From positions 1,411,501-1,475,500 of the forward strand of contig NZ_CP041217.1 in NCBI RefSeq assembly GCF_006542275.1: a stretch of DNA of 64,000 bases. Reading direction: 5' to 3'. Position 1 is the stretch's first letter, and each line of letters begins with the position of its first letter. This DNA comes from Saccharibacillus brassicae (GTDB lineage Bacteria > Bacillota > Bacilli > Paenibacillales > Paenibacillaceae). The notes beneath the pieces are model-generated. The model searched no databases. It saw nothing but the letters and a program-made list of their open reading frames with translations, and had not been told where the DNA came from. The position numbers and the translations under genes are program-made. Shown here piece by piece: positions 26,827-36,402 of the stretch.

Positions 26827-28610
26827 CCGAACGTTCCTTGTTTGCCCGGGCGATGCTCAAAGAGCGCAAAGACATCCTGCTGTCGATTCTGGGCGGCTTC
26901 CTCGCCGGAATCGCCGGGGTCGTCCTCTTCTCCGCCAGCGGCTACCTGATCGCCAAAACGGTGTTCGTGCCGCCGCTGTACACGCTGATCCTGCTCACTT
27001 CGCTGGTCAAGCTGCTCGGCCTGGCCCGCGCCGCGAGCCGCTACGGAGAGCGGCTGTTCTCGCACCGCGCCACCTTCTCGCTGCTGAGCCGCCTGCGGAC
27101 AGACTTCTTCGCCAGACTGGTGCCGCTTGCGCCCGGCATCCTGACCCGCACGCGCAGCGGCGACCTGCTCGCGCGGATCGTCGGCGATATCGAGAGCCTG
27201 CAGTTCTATTTCCTGCGCGTCGCGTATCCGCCGATCATCGTCGTATCGGTCTTTCTCGCGACGATGCTGTTCGCGTCGTTCTTCTCGATCTGGATCGCGC
27301 TGCTGCTCGTGCTCGGCATGCTGCTCACGGCTTTCGCCGTTCCGGCGTTCGTCCGGATCGGGCAGCGCCGCACGGACGGCCGGGTACGCCGCCGGCGCGC
27401 CGACCTGTCGGCGGAAACGACCGAGCTGCTCCGCGGCTTCGTCGACCTCAAAGTGTACGGCCGGCTCAAGCAGCGCGAACAAGATCTGCTCGCCGCTTCC
27501 GGCGAATTGACCGAAGCCCAGCAGTCGGACGCGCTGCATCTGCTGCGCGGACAATCGCTGCACGCTTTCGTCACGTTCTTCGTCTCCTGGGGCGTGCTGG
27601 TGCTCGGCGCGTTCCTGATCGCGGACGGCCAGATGGCCGGCGTGTTCCTCGCCATGCTCATCATGGCGTCGATGACCGTGTTCGACGAATCGGCCGCCAT
27701 GGCGACGCTGCCCGCGTACAAGCGGGACAGCGCCTTCGCCGCCCGCCGGCTGGGCGAGACGTTCGCGGACGGGGAAGCGGACGGCGCGGCGGGAGCGAAT
27801 GCAATTGGCGAAGCGAGCGCGGAAGGGTCTTCGGGCGCCGTTCCGGCGGCTGCGCATAAGCGCGGCGCGGCTGTCGCCGTCGAGCTGGACGGCGTCGGGT
27901 TCCGGTACGCCGAAGACTGGCGGCCCGTGCTGAGCGGCGTTACGCTCCGCTTCGACGCCGGGTCGAAGACGGCGATCATCGGCCCAAGCGGTTCGGGCAA
28001 GACGAGCATTCTGGAGCTGATCCTCAAGCTGCATGCGCCGACGGAAGGAGAGATTTCGCTGAACGGCGCGCCGCTCGGCGATCTGGACGCGGAAGATCTC
28101 TGGCGCGAAGCCAACGTCGTGCTGCAAGCGGGGCACTTTTTCCGCGGTACGATTCGCGACAACCTGCTGCTCGCGGACGAGTCTATCGGCGACGACGAAC
28201 TGCGGCGCGTGTTGGCGCAGGTCGACCTGCCGGACAAACGGCCCGAAGATCCCGTGCTGGAAAAAGGCGAAAATTTGTCCGACGGCGAAAAGCAGCGGCT
28301 GGCCGTCGCCCGCGCGCTGCTCAAAAACGGCCGCTTGTGGCTGCTCGACGAGCCGACTTCCGCGCTCGATTACGTGACCGAACGCCGCGTGATCGAAGCG
28401 CTGCTCGATCGGGCCGAAGGCGATACGCTGATCATGGTCTGCCACCGCCTCGCGGGTCTTGAGCGAATGGACCGGATCGTCGTCGTCGACCGCGGCTCCG
28501 TCGTCGAAAGCGGCACGTACGCGGAACTGATGCGCAGCGAGGGTTATTTCTACGCCATGAAACAGATCGAACGGCAGATGATCGGCTCGACGGATGACCT
28601 CGCCGGGTGA
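26823..28610 (+). CDS. cydC: CydC-type ABC exporter half, cytochrome bd assembly
   Basis: A 595-residue partner of CydD: membrane domain (about 15-300), an Ala/Gly-rich linker (about 315-350), then an ATPase with Walker A GPSGSGKTS, signature NLSDGEKQRLAVARA (Asp in place of the second Gly) and Walker B LWLLDEPTSALD. The start overlaps the cydD stop (ATGA). It is the last gene of cydABDC, followed by two hairpins. Confidence 0.92.
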   Translation: MTERSLFARAMLKERKDILLSILGGFLAGIAGVVLFSASGYLIAKTVFVPPLYTLILLTSLVKLLGLARAASRYGERLFSHRATFSLLSRLRTDFFARLVPLAPGILTRTRSGDLLARIVGDIESLQFYFLRVAYPPIIVVSVFLATMLFASFFSIWIALLLVLGMLLTAFAVPAFVRIGQRRTDGRVRRRRADLSAETTELLRGFVDLKVYGRLKQREQDLLAASGELTEAQQSDALHLLRGQSLHAFVTFFVSWGVLVLGAFLIADGQMAGVFLAMLIMASMTVFDESAAMATLPAYKRDSAFAARRLGETFADGEADGAAGANAIGEASAEGSSGAVPAAAHKRGAAVAVELDGVGFRYAEDWRPVLSGVTLRFDAGSKTAIIGPSGSGKTSILELILKLHAPTEGEISLNGAPLGDLDAEDLWREANVVLQAGHFFRGTIRDNLLLADESIGDDELRRVLAQVDLPDKRPEDPVLEKGENLSDGEKQRLAVARALLKNGRLWLLDEPTSALDYVTERRVIEALLDRAEGDTLIMVCHRLAGLERMDRIVVVDRGSVVESGTYAELMRSEGYFYAMKQIERQMIGSTDDLAG

Positions 28611-28689
28611 ACTTGCCGGATGAAGCCGAAGCGCAATCAGGCAGCGCACAGACGTGGACGCAAGCCTGCAAGCCGATCTACACGCACGC

Positions 28690-28728
28690 AAAAAAACTCC
28701 CGCTGCGGAGGCGATCCGCGGCGGGAGT
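28690..28728 (-). terminator. Hairpin with minus-strand T-run
   Basis: A perfect 14-bp stem (28696-28709 with 28715-28728, 5-nt loop). On the minus strand it ends in seven T, so it terminates the antiporter transcript. Confidence 0.85.
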
Positions 28729-28774
28729 CTAAAATCGAACGATAGGGGCGATAGACCGGATCCCCGGCCCGCCG

Positions 28775-28808
28775 AGCGCACCGTCCACAGAGGACGGTGC
28801 GCTTTTTA
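28775..28808 (+). terminator. Terminator of the cyd operon
   Basis: A perfect 12-bp stem (28775-28786 with 28792-28803) and T-run on the plus strand, about 165 bp after cydC. Confidence 0.85.
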
Positions 28809-28816
28809 GCTTGGAC

Positions 28817-30859
28817 TCAATGCCCGAAGTTTTCTTCTTCCGGTACGTCGGTCTCCAAATAGCGGATAAACTGCCGCAGGCGGCCGGCCAGTTCGCGGGA
28901 AATTTCGCCTTTTTCGAACAAACGCTGCACGTGGTCGCGCTGCTCCTGAATAGCGGACAGACGCTCCTGCATCCGTTCCTCGCGTTCTTCCCGCTCCTCC
29001 TCGGTCTCTTCGCCGAGCAGGCCGAAGTCCGTCTTCGCAAGCCTTGCGATCAGCTGGTTGTAGCCGTCGGTCAGCCGCTTCGCTTCGGCCCGGTTGGACT
29101 CGTTCGTGCGCTTGTCGATCGCTTCGATCGCGGCCTGCGCCATGCGCGTCTTGGCCGTCTGCAGCGAGCAGAACGCGTGCTTGTCCGTCAGTTCGCCGCG
29201 GCGGCCGCGGGCGAACAAAGCGGCGGCGAAGCGGCCGATATCGGCCGCCGGAGCGGTAACGCGCGCTTCCAGCCGGCCCGGGATGCTCTCTTCGATCCGG
29301 GCCAGATGCTCGAACACCGGCGTCGCTTCTTCCTGGCCGAGATCGCCGTCCTGAACCATCTTGCTCAGTTCCCGGCGCTGCGCGCGAATACCGGCGTACA
29401 TCAGGTCGGCTTCGCGGCGCGGCGCTTCGGGGTCAAGCGAATAAGCGCTGGTCGCTTCTTCCATGCGCTGCAAGTATTTCGTAAAGTCATGAATTTCCGT
29501 CGCGTTGACGCCGGAGCGGCCTTCGGCCAATTCTTCCTGGCCGATCCGCTGCGCGATCGCGCTCAGAATGCGGCGCTTGAGCGGCTGCTCGGCCTGCGGC
29601 GCTTCGGCCGCTTCCTTGCCCGACAGCAGCGGCAGCAGGACGCTGGCCGCAAGCAGCGTAAACAAGATAACGCCGGCGGCGAGGAACAGAATCAAGTTGC
29701 GTTCCGGGAACGCAAGACCCCCGTTCAGCACGAGCGGAATCGAGAACGCACCCGCGAGCGTCACCGCTCCGCGCACGCCCGACAGCGCCGTTTGCAGCGC
29801 TGCCTGGAACAGCGACTTGCCGGTGCGGCCGATTCTGCTGCCCCGGCTCGTGAAGAACCAGTACGCATAGATCCACAGGAAGCGCAGCACGATCAGGCCG
29901 ACCGAGATCCACGTTACGTGCCACAGCGCGCCGAGGCTGCTGATGGCCGGATCTTCGAACACGGTGCCGAGCACTTCCGGCAGCTGCAATCCGAGCAGGA
30001 CGAACACGAGACCGTTCAGCACGTACAGGAACACCGACCATGTGCTGTTCGAGACGACCTGCAGCTTGACCCGCACCGACTCGGCGCGATCGCGTTCGAT
30101 CGCGTGGACGACACCGCCCGAGACGGCGGCGAGGATGCCGGACAGTCCGAGATGTTCGGCGACCAGATACAGCACGAACGGAGTCACGAGCTGGATCAGC
30201 ACGTGCAGCGTCTCGTCTTCCATGCCGAGGCGGCGCAGGAAGACGCGGATACGGATAATGACGAACGACAGCAGCGCGCCGACGAGCAGACCGCCGATCG
30301 CGATCAGCAGGAAGCTCAGCGAAGCCTGATAGATCGAGAACGCGCCCGTGACGGCGGCGGCTACGGCGAACTTGAACGCCACGAGGCCCGACGCGTCGTT
30401 AACGAGCGCTTCGCCTTCGAGCAGGCGCATGATGTCTTTCGGCAGCTTGATTCGTCCGGCGATCGAACCGACCGCAACGGCGTCCGTCGGCGACAGAATC
30501 GCCGCCAGGGCGAACGCCGCAGCCAGCGGAATGGTCGGGATGACCCAATGAATCAAATAGCCGAATACGACGACGGTGACGAAGACGAGCCCGAGCGCCA
30601 GCAGCAGAATCGGAGCCCGGAGGTTCCACAGCTCGCCGCGCGGAATGATCCGTCCGTCGTTGAACAGCAGCGGTGCGATGAAGAGCACGAGGAACAGTTC
30701 CGGCTCCAGCGGCACATGGATATGCGGCGGGAGCAGCTCGGCGGCGACGCCGAGGCCGATCTGGATAATCGGGACGGGCACAAAAGGCAGGAATCGGTTG
30801 ACCACGTTCGAGATCCCGATGATCGCGAGCATGAACAGAATACTAATAAAAAGCTCCAT
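28817..30859 (-). CDS. Na+/H+ antiporter, CPA1/NhaP family
   Basis: A 680-residue cation/proton antiporter. About 12 membrane helices fill residues 1-430, with the CPA1 motifs SPTDAVAVGSI and the ion-binding Asn-Asp pair in EALVNDASG. A hydrophilic C-terminal domain (about 440-680), rich in Glu and Arg with predicted coiled coil, is probably regulatory. Length and layout match the Bacillus NhaK/YvgP group. It should exchange Na+ (or K+/Li+) for H+ to control internal pH and salt. It lies 26 bp downstream of the MocR gene and may be cotranscribed with it. Confidence 0.92.
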   Translation of the reverse strand: MELFISILFMLAIIGISNVVNRFLPFVPVPIIQIGLGVAAELLPPHIHVPLEPELFLVLFIAPLLFNDGRIIPRGELWNLRAPILLLALGLVFVTVVVFGYLIHWVIPTIPLAAAFALAAILSPTDAVAVGSIAGRIKLPKDIMRLLEGEALVNDASGLVAFKFAVAAAVTGAFSIYQASLSFLLIAIGGLLVGALLSFVIIRIRVFLRRLGMEDETLHVLIQLVTPFVLYLVAEHLGLSGILAAVSGGVVHAIERDRAESVRVKLQVVSNSTWSVFLYVLNGLVFVLLGLQLPEVLGTVFEDPAISSLGALWHVTWISVGLIVLRFLWIYAYWFFTSRGSRIGRTGKSLFQAALQTALSGVRGAVTLAGAFSIPLVLNGGLAFPERNLILFLAAGVILFTLLAASVLLPLLSGKEAAEAPQAEQPLKRRILSAIAQRIGQEELAEGRSGVNATEIHDFTKYLQRMEEATSAYSLDPEAPRREADLMYAGIRAQRRELSKMVQDGDLGQEEATPVFEHLARIEESIPGRLEARVTAPAADIGRFAAALFARGRRGELTDKHAFCSLQTAKTRMAQAAIEAIDKRTNESNRAEAKRLTDGYNQLIARLAKTDFGLLGEETEEEREEREERMQERLSAIQEQRDHVQRLFEKGEISRELAGRLRQFIRYLETDVPEEENFGH

Positions 30860-30885
30860 TCGGCGGTTGCTCCTTTTCGGTTGGA

Positions 30886-32250
30886 TTAGGGGGTATGGGG
30901 CTGCAATCGGCGCGAGACCCGCGCCAGCTCTTCGGCGACGGCGGCGACGCCGCCGGGAATGTCCGCTTCGCGCACGCCGGACACGTTCAGCTTGAGCATG
31001 GCGTCGGCCCGGAAGCCGTTCAGGTAATGCGTGCCGGCGCTCTCGACGTGCACGCCCCGGAGGCGCAGCCGCTCGATCACGCCGGTCAGCGGAGCGGACG
31101 CTTCGGGCAGCAGATGCGTGTGGATGCCGCCCGGAGAAGGCAGCGGCCCGCCGAACACGCCGGGATGCGTGTCCCGGGCGAGCCCGATCGCGCGGCTCAG
31201 CAGTTCGGAGCGCCGGTTGTAGCAGCCGCGGATTTTTTCGCGGTGCCGCTCGAACATGCCGCTTTTCAAATACAGCTCAAGCGCGGCCTGCGACAGCATC
31301 GAACTGTCGATGTCCTGCAGCTGCTTGTAGCGGCCGAACGATTCGGCAAGCTCGGACGGCAGCACCGCGGCGCCTACGCGCAGGCCGGGGAACAGGATTT
31401 TGGAATAGCTTTTCAGATAGATCGTCCGCCCTTCCCGGTCATAAGCGTACAGCGGATCGGACTTGGCGTCCTGTTCCAGGTCGGCCATGTAATCGTCTTC
31501 GACGAGATAGACGCCGTAGCGGGCGGCAAGCTTCGCGATCTGCTCTTTTTGCCGGCGTGTGTACGAACTGCCGAGCGGATTGTGGAAACGCGGAATCGTG
31601 TAGAAAAACTTGATGTCCCCGCCGCGAAAAATCCGCTCCAGCTCGTCCATGTCGATCCCGTCCGCGTCGCGGCGGATGCCGGCGGCCGGAATGCGGTGCG
31701 CTTCGAGGTAGGCCGCGAACAGCGGATACGTCGGCTGCTCCACGAGCACCGTCCGCCGCCCGCCCGGAAAAGGCATCCCGGCCAGCAGCGTAAGCGCCTG
31801 CTGCGCGCCCGAAGTAATAAAGATCCGCTCCGGCTCCGCGAACACCTGGTAGCCCGCCAGATGCCGCTGCATTTCCCGGACCAGCGACGGCAGCCCGCCC
31901 GGGGTGCCGTAGATAAACAGGTCGTTGCGGTACGTGTCGATCGCTTTGTTGAGGCACTGCTGAAAATCGAGGTACGGGAAAATGTCCGGGTCCGGCGCGG
32001 AATGGGCAAAATCGATCGCGCGGCTGAGCGGTTCTTCCCGGGCCGCGCGGCCGAGGACGTAATATCCGCTTTTGGCCGACGCATAGATCAGATGTCCCCG
32101 CTCCAATTCGGACAGCGCGCGGATGACCGTGCTTTTGCTGCACACATACCGTTCCGACAGCGTGCGGATCGAAGGAATTTTGTCTCCTTCCTTCATCGTA
32201 CCCGCAATCAATCCTTCCAATTCGTTCAACAGCTCCATATATTTGTACAT
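30886..32250 (-). CDS. MocR/GntR-type regulator with aminotransferase-like domain
   Basis: A 454-residue fusion of an N-terminal GntR winged helix (IPSIRTLSERYVCSKSTVIRALSEL) and a fold-type I PLP aminotransferase-like domain, with the PLP Lys in LKSYSKILFPGLRVG and the Asp in YLVEDDY. Family members (PdxR, GabR) use PLP or amino compounds as effectors. No pdx or gab gene is adjacent. The target may be itself, the divergent EamA exporter or the antiporter downstream. A perfect 20-bp palindrome lies 19 bp upstream of the start. Confidence 0.9.
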   Translation of the reverse strand: MYKYMELLNELEGLIAGTMKEGDKIPSIRTLSERYVCSKSTVIRALSELERGHLIYASAKSGYYVLGRAAREEPLSRAIDFAHSAPDPDIFPYLDFQQCLNKAIDTYRNDLFIYGTPGGLPSLVREMQRHLAGYQVFAEPERIFITSGAQQALTLLAGMPFPGGRRTVLVEQPTYPLFAAYLEAHRIPAAGIRRDADGIDMDELERIFRGGDIKFFYTIPRFHNPLGSSYTRRQKEQIAKLAARYGVYLVEDDYMADLEQDAKSDPLYAYDREGRTIYLKSYSKILFPGLRVGAAVLPSELAESFGRYKQLQDIDSSMLSQAALELYLKSGMFERHREKIRGCYNRRSELLSRAIGLARDTHPGVFGGPLPSPGGIHTHLLPEASAPLTGVIERLRLRGVHVESAGTHYLNGFRADAMLKLNVSGVREADIPGGVAAVAEELARVSRRLQPHTP

Positions 32251-32268
32251 CCGCGGCTTCTCCTCTCC

Positions 32269-32288
32269 GATCTGTACCGGTACAGATC
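32269..32288. promoter_or_regulatory. Perfect 20-bp palindrome before the MocR gene
   Basis: GATCTGTACC and its exact inverse complement abut without a spacer, between the MocR and EamA genes. The GTAC-containing dyad fits a GntR-type operator. A TACAAT or CATAAT -10-like sequence lies just upstream on the minus strand, so binding near +1 would repress MocR itself. Inference from symmetry and position. Confidence 0.65.
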
Positions 32289-32433
32289 GTTATTATGTCT
32301 ATTGTAGCATGGCCAAGCGATCTTTAGAATAAAAAGTGCAGATGCGGCCGCACTGCCTGCCCCGGCTTCGAAAAACGCCACGCAACCCCGTTTCTCGAAG
32401 CTTCGGCCATTCCCTGTATCGGAGTTGACTGCC

Positions 32434-33339
32434 ATGCCTATCCGCCCCGCGCACCGGGCTTATGCGGCCGCGATCCTGAACGCGCTCATTATCGGATTTT
32501 CTTTTTTGTTCGTCAAAATCGCGCTGCAAACCGCCGACCCGCTCGACATTCTCGCTTACCGCTTCCTGTTCGCTTTCGCCGCCGCTTCCCTGTTTGCTTT
32601 TCCGGGACGCGCCGGCCTGCGCAAAATCGGCGGCGGTGCCCTGCGCATCCTACCGGTTACAATCTTCTATCCCGTCGCATTCTTCAGCTTCCAGACGTTC
32701 GGCCTGCTGCAGGCGTCTTCGGCCGAAGCCGGCATGATCCAGGGCGCCGTGCCCGTGTTCACGCTCATTCTGGCCGGGCTGCTGCTCGGCGAACGGTCGA
32801 GCCGCGCGCAGAAAATCTTCACGCTGCTGTCCGTGATCGGCGTCGCCTGCCTGTTCGCCGGGCGCGAAGGCGCCGCGTTCTCCGCCAGTCTGGCCGGCAT
32901 CCTGCTGCTGCTGTGCTCGGCGTTCTCGCAGGCCGGCTATAACGTGCTGGCGCGCAAATTAAGCGGCTCGTACACCCCGCGCGAACTGACGTATTTTATG
33001 AACCTGCTCGGGTTCGTCACGTTCGGCCTGCTGGCGCTTATTCGCCATGCCTCTGCGGGTACGCTGCCGGAGCTGGCCGCGCCGCTTGCTTCGCCGTCTT
33101 TTCTCGCGGCGATGCTCTACCTCGGCGTGCTGTCTTCGCTGGCCACGTCGTACCTGTCCAACTATGCGCTGTCGCGGATCGAAGCTTCCCGCATGAGCGT
33201 GTTCGGCAGCCTGTCGGCGGTCGTCGCCCTCGCGGCCGGAGCGCTGCTGCTCGGCGAGACGGTAGGCACCTACGCGCTGCTCGGCGCGGCCGCGATCGTG
33301 GCCGGCGTCGTCGGTTCGGCGCTGTCGCGCCGCAAATAG
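32434..33339 (+). CDS. EamA-family (DMT) transporter
   Basis: A 301-residue drug/metabolite transporter with ten helices in two EamA repeats; the second repeat ends in LLGETVGTYALLGAAAIVAG. Family members export amino acids, purines or other metabolites. The start is ATG at 32434 with GGAG nine bases upstream; the TTG at 32425 would overlap that site. It is divergent from the MocR gene, a common pairing, and the palindrome between them suggests MocR control. Confidence 0.9.
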   Translation: MPIRPAHRAYAAAILNALIIGFSFLFVKIALQTADPLDILAYRFLFAFAAASLFAFPGRAGLRKIGGGALRILPVTIFYPVAFFSFQTFGLLQASSAEAGMIQGAVPVFTLILAGLLLGERSSRAQKIFTLLSVIGVACLFAGREGAAFSASLAGILLLLCSAFSQAGYNVLARKLSGSYTPRELTYFMNLLGFVTFGLLALIRHASAGTLPELAAPLASPSFLAAMLYLGVLSSLATSYLSNYALSRIEASRMSVFGSLSAVVALAAGALLLGETVGTYALLGAAAIVAGVVGSALSRRK

Positions 33340-33366
33340 CTCTCCAACAAACCGGATACGCCTACC

Positions 33367-33413
33367 AAAAAAGCCTTACGATGTCCGCGGAAGCGGGAAC
33401 GTAAGGCTTTTTG
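33367..33413. terminator. Bidirectional terminator
   Basis: An 11-bp stem (33370-33380 with 33400-33410) with a second inner stem; A-run left, T-run right. It lies between convergent EamA and CDF genes. Confidence 0.88.
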
Positions 33414-33497
33414 TTGGGGCGTCCGGCACGGGCATGACCGGTGCGCTGCCGGGCACGGCCGAGCGTAGCGGCTGCTCGCTGCGCGGGCGGCTGCGGC

Positions 33498-34457
33498 TTA
33501 TTCCTCCACACGCACCCCGCCCGAGTCGCCGATACTGACGGAAGGCTCGGCTTCGCTCGCTTCGGGCGCGCCGGGATACCACGGATTGAGATGGATCATG
33601 ACTTCGCTGACGTTCGGGTGGGAAGACAGGATCGCTTTTTTGATCTTGCGGATGACGTCGTGTCCCTGCTGGATCGTCATCTGCCCGTCGACGCCGACGC
33701 GCAGGTCGATAATGATGTACTGCCCGTGCTCGCGCGCACGGATACGGTCGATCCGCTTGACCTCTTCGATGCCGCGGACGATCTGTTCCAGCGCGGCCAG
33801 CTCGTGCGACCCAATCGCTTTTTCCATCAAAATGTCGATCGATTCGCGCGCCATATCGGCGGCCAGCTTCAGCACGAGCACCGCGACGATGATTCCCGCA
33901 ATCGGATCGCCGTAGGCAAGAATCGGCATGTTCGCCATTTGGCCGATCAAGCCGAGCCCGATTCCGATCACCGCCGCGCCCGACGCGTACACGTCCGCCA
34001 GATGATCCTGCGCCGTCGCGATCAGCCCTTTGCTGTTCGCGCGGCGCCCGATGCGGATCGTGTACACGTATAGCACCAGCTTCCAGATCAGCGACAGCAC
34101 GGCCGCGATCAGGGCGATCACGTGCGCTTCCGGCATCGGCTCGAACAGCGCGACGATCGAATGGTAGCCGACGTAGAACGCCGCGAGCAGCAGAATAGTC
34201 GCTACGACGCTTGCGCCGATCACTTCGGCTTTGCCGTGTCCGTACGGATGGTCCTCATCCGGCGGACGGCTGGAGATTCGCATCGAGCCGAGCGCCGCCG
34301 CGGACGCGATCACGTCGCCCGCGTTATGCACGCCGTCCGCGATCAGCACCGGGCTGTTGAACAGCAGGCCGACCGCAACTTTCAAAATGGTGAGCAGCAC
34401 GTTGCTGATTAGACTGATCCACGCCGCGAAGATCGATTGCTTTTTGACCTCTTCCAT
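33498..34457 (-). CDS. Cation diffusion facilitator (CDF) transporter
   Basis: A 319-residue CDF metal exporter: six helices with the TM2 site LIADGVHNAGD (His and Asp), the cytoplasmic DEDHPYGHGKAE motif, and a TM5 site before a C-terminal ferredoxin-like cytoplasmic domain (about 210-300). Likely Zn2+, Mn2+ or Fe2+ efflux; the TM residues do not let me choose. No metal-responsive regulator is adjacent. Confidence 0.92.
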   Translation of the reverse strand: MEEVKKQSIFAAWISLISNVLLTILKVAVGLLFNSPVLIADGVHNAGDVIASAAALGSMRISSRPPDEDHPYGHGKAEVIGASVVATILLLAAFYVGYHSIVALFEPMPEAHVIALIAAVLSLIWKLVLYVYTIRIGRRANSKGLIATAQDHLADVYASGAAVIGIGLGLIGQMANMPILAYGDPIAGIIVAVLVLKLAADMARESIDILMEKAIGSHELAALEQIVRGIEEVKRIDRIRAREHGQYIIIDLRVGVDGQMTIQQGHDVIRKIKKAILSSHPNVSEVMIHLNPWYPGAPEASEAEPSVSIGDSGGVRVEE

Positions 34458-34775
34458 GTCTTCTTCCCTCCGTCACTTTTCTTGCCCCAAGGAAACAAAA
34501 AAAGTCCGACCGGCCCGGGGACCCGTGAACTTTTTCAAAAAAACGCCGTATGCGATTCCGTGTGCGACAAAAGTCTTTCGTTCGTGCCTGCTCATGGGGA
34601 TCGTCTCCGAACCGTTTGGATTGTGAATCTCTGCGAAATCCGTCAAGACGTTCTATTATAGCCCACCTTTCGTTTTTTGAAAACAAAAACGTTTCAGCGC
34701 CGGAGGAGCGGGTAATTTTTGAACAAGGCACAATATCAACATCTGTTACACACACCTTTAGAGGAGGAATTAATC
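34458..34775. other. Intergenic region without a gene
   Basis: Leader of the CDF gene on one side and of the small protein gene on the other. I see no operon-scale structure or confident promoter. Confidence 0.5.
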
Positions 34776-34901
34776 ATGAAAAGATCTTCTTTGATGACCG
34801 CTGCCGTGGGACTCGGAGCTGCTTATCTGCTCAGGAACAAGGACTCCCGCACAAAATTGATGTCGCAGCTGCAATCGATGGGCAAACGCGGCGCGAAGTA
34901 A
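34776..34901 (+). CDS. Small 41-residue protein
   Basis: A short gene with an excellent ribosome binding site (GAGGAGG, eight bases before the ATG at 34776) and a textbook terminator 65 bp downstream, so it is very probably real. The product has a short hydrophobic stretch (TAAVGLGAAYLL) and a basic C-terminus, like small membrane-associated proteins of Bacillales such as the DUF3918 type, a tentative resemblance. Function unknown. A TTG-initiated frame from 34719 is less likely. Confidence 0.7.
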   Translation: MKRSSLMTAAVGLGAAYLLRNKDSRTKLMSQLQSMGKRGAK

Positions 34902-34964
34902 TCTTCGCAGCGCGATCTGCCCGGCCGCCGTACGGTCCGCACCCAAGCGGCGGCCGAACGCAGG

Positions 34965-34990
34965 AAAGCCTCCTTCGGGAGGCTTTTTTT
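34965..34990 (+). terminator. Terminator with TTCG tetraloop
   Basis: Stem AAGCCTCC/GGAGGCTT closed by TTCG and followed by a long T-run; ends the small-protein transcript. Confidence 0.93.
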
Positions 34991-35224
34991 GCCTGGGAGG
35001 TGCTGTGGAAGGCCGCTGCGCAGCGCCGTGGCGTAGAATCGCAAGTTTTTCCATTGGGCGGGCCGGGCGGTTTATGCGCGCTCGGATGTTTTCCGCACCT
35101 TACCCGTCTATCCCCGATCCATCCGTGTCGCATCCGGCTCGTCCACCCCTACCCGCCTGTGCCCGCTCTGCCGTCTATCGTCTGCCGTGTACCCTCTAAC
35201 CCTCTACTGTCTGCCATCTGCCTT
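34991..35224. other. Intergenic region, C/T-rich
   Basis: No gene is supported. Positions 35150-35225 are a degenerate pyrimidine-rich stretch with recurring CTGCC and TCT words. It leads into the BIME-like repeats. Confidence 0.5.
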
Positions 35225-35409
35225 CTAACGAATCCTCCGATCGCTATTTGCCGATATTTCGCTTTTTTTGCAAACTAACGAACCCTGCTATTCTTATTCG
35301 CCGGAATAAGGCCGTTTTGCGGCACTTTGGCCTCAATAGCGTGCCTACGGTTCATTAACAATCGTACAACCGCGCCGAAACGCCTAATAGCGTGTCTACG
35401 ATTCGTTGG
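35225..35409. repeat. BIME-like interspersed repeat cluster, locus 2
   Basis: Two copies of CTAACGAA-(Y)CC-type motif (35225-35249, 35274-35295) are followed by two in the opposite orientation (35335-35356 and 35386-35409, 51 bp apart, AATAGCGTG-YCTACG-RTTCRTT). The layout and the core sequence match locus 1 at 14968-15198. Copies here are more diverged. Confidence 0.75.
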
Positions 35410-35531
35410 CCAGCCAAGCTTAACGCAAATGTAAGGCGCGGTTAAGACAGATCCATGGAGCCCGCTCTCTCTTCGGCCTACACTAACCTTATTAACGGCG
35501 GCGCAAGCCCCGTACCGAGGAGAGAGTTTTT

Positions 35532-36140
35532 ATGAAAAAAAGTAGGGCTGTAACATTGGCGGGTCTGTTGGTGTGCGCGGCGGCAGCCGCGGCGTTCGTG
35601 TTCGTCGCGATTCCGCTGCTCAACGACCGGGCCAACGCGATTCTGCTGACCGGAAGTTCCAAGCAGATCCGGGCCGAAATTCAAGCAGCTCGCGCCCTTC
35701 CCGAAGAAAGATGGGATTATCCCGTCAAATGGGACGCCAAGACGCTGATCGTCAGCGAAGCCACCGCCCGGGATTGGACCGCACGCGGGCTGATCCTGCG
35801 CAAAGACCCCGACAATTCGGACAAGCGCCAGCCGCTCGGGGAGCTTCCGATCCGGCCTGCCGATTCGCAAGGACTGCTGTTTGCGGCCAAGCCGGACGAA
35901 GCCCAAGCTTCCGCTTATCCGCTGGGCGGCACTCCGACGCGGCTCGGTTACGGCGGCGATTATTTCCTGGGCAATCTGCGCGTGACCGAATCCGCGATCG
36001 TGGCTCTGCCGGAAAAAGCGTATGCGGCGCTCCCGCTGTCCGAATCGCAGCTCAGCCTGCTCAAATACGGCACGTTCGACGATGTCAGCGAAAAAATGGC
36101 CGCTTTCGAGCAGGGCGCCCGGCTGATCAAGATTCATTGA
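35532..36140 (+). CDS. Hypothetical membrane-anchored protein
   Basis: A 202-residue protein with an N-terminal signal anchor (residues about 7-29, Ala-rich helix after KKSR) and a soluble, probably extracytoplasmic domain with no family I recognise. GAGGAGAG precedes the ATG well. The soluble part has few Cys and ends in a Leu/Lys-rich segment. It lies alone between the repeat cluster and the GntR gene. Function unknown. Confidence 0.75.
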   Translation: MKKSRAVTLAGLLVCAAAAAAFVFVAIPLLNDRANAILLTGSSKQIRAEIQAARALPEERWDYPVKWDAKTLIVSEATARDWTARGLILRKDPDNSDKRQPLGELPIRPADSQGLLFAAKPDEAQASAYPLGGTPTRLGYGGDYFLGNLRVTESAIVALPEKAYAALPLSESQLSLLKYGTFDDVSEKMAAFEQGARLIKIH

Positions 36141-36402
36141 TACACCGGGATAGGGCGAAGTGCCGTCCGTATCCGGACCGAACGAAAAACCAACCTTCAT
36201 AACGGCGGAGACTTCCGGCACACAGACGGACGCCTTCGATCAAAGCCTTTTTCCGAATGCGGACAAAGGCTTTTTGCTTACCCTCTACTTTTCCCGTTTC
36301 CTTTTCCGCTTCCGTTTCCTTTTCCTTTACAACTTCCGGCAAACCTTTTATACTGATTCGAGCGAAACAACCAATCATCCTACCTTTGGTGAGGAGGCGC
36401 AC

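Noticed and set aside
26802-30889. Long opposite-strand frames over cydC and the antiporter gene
   Set aside because: Composition-driven shadows of genes that carry clear ABC and CPA1 motifs.
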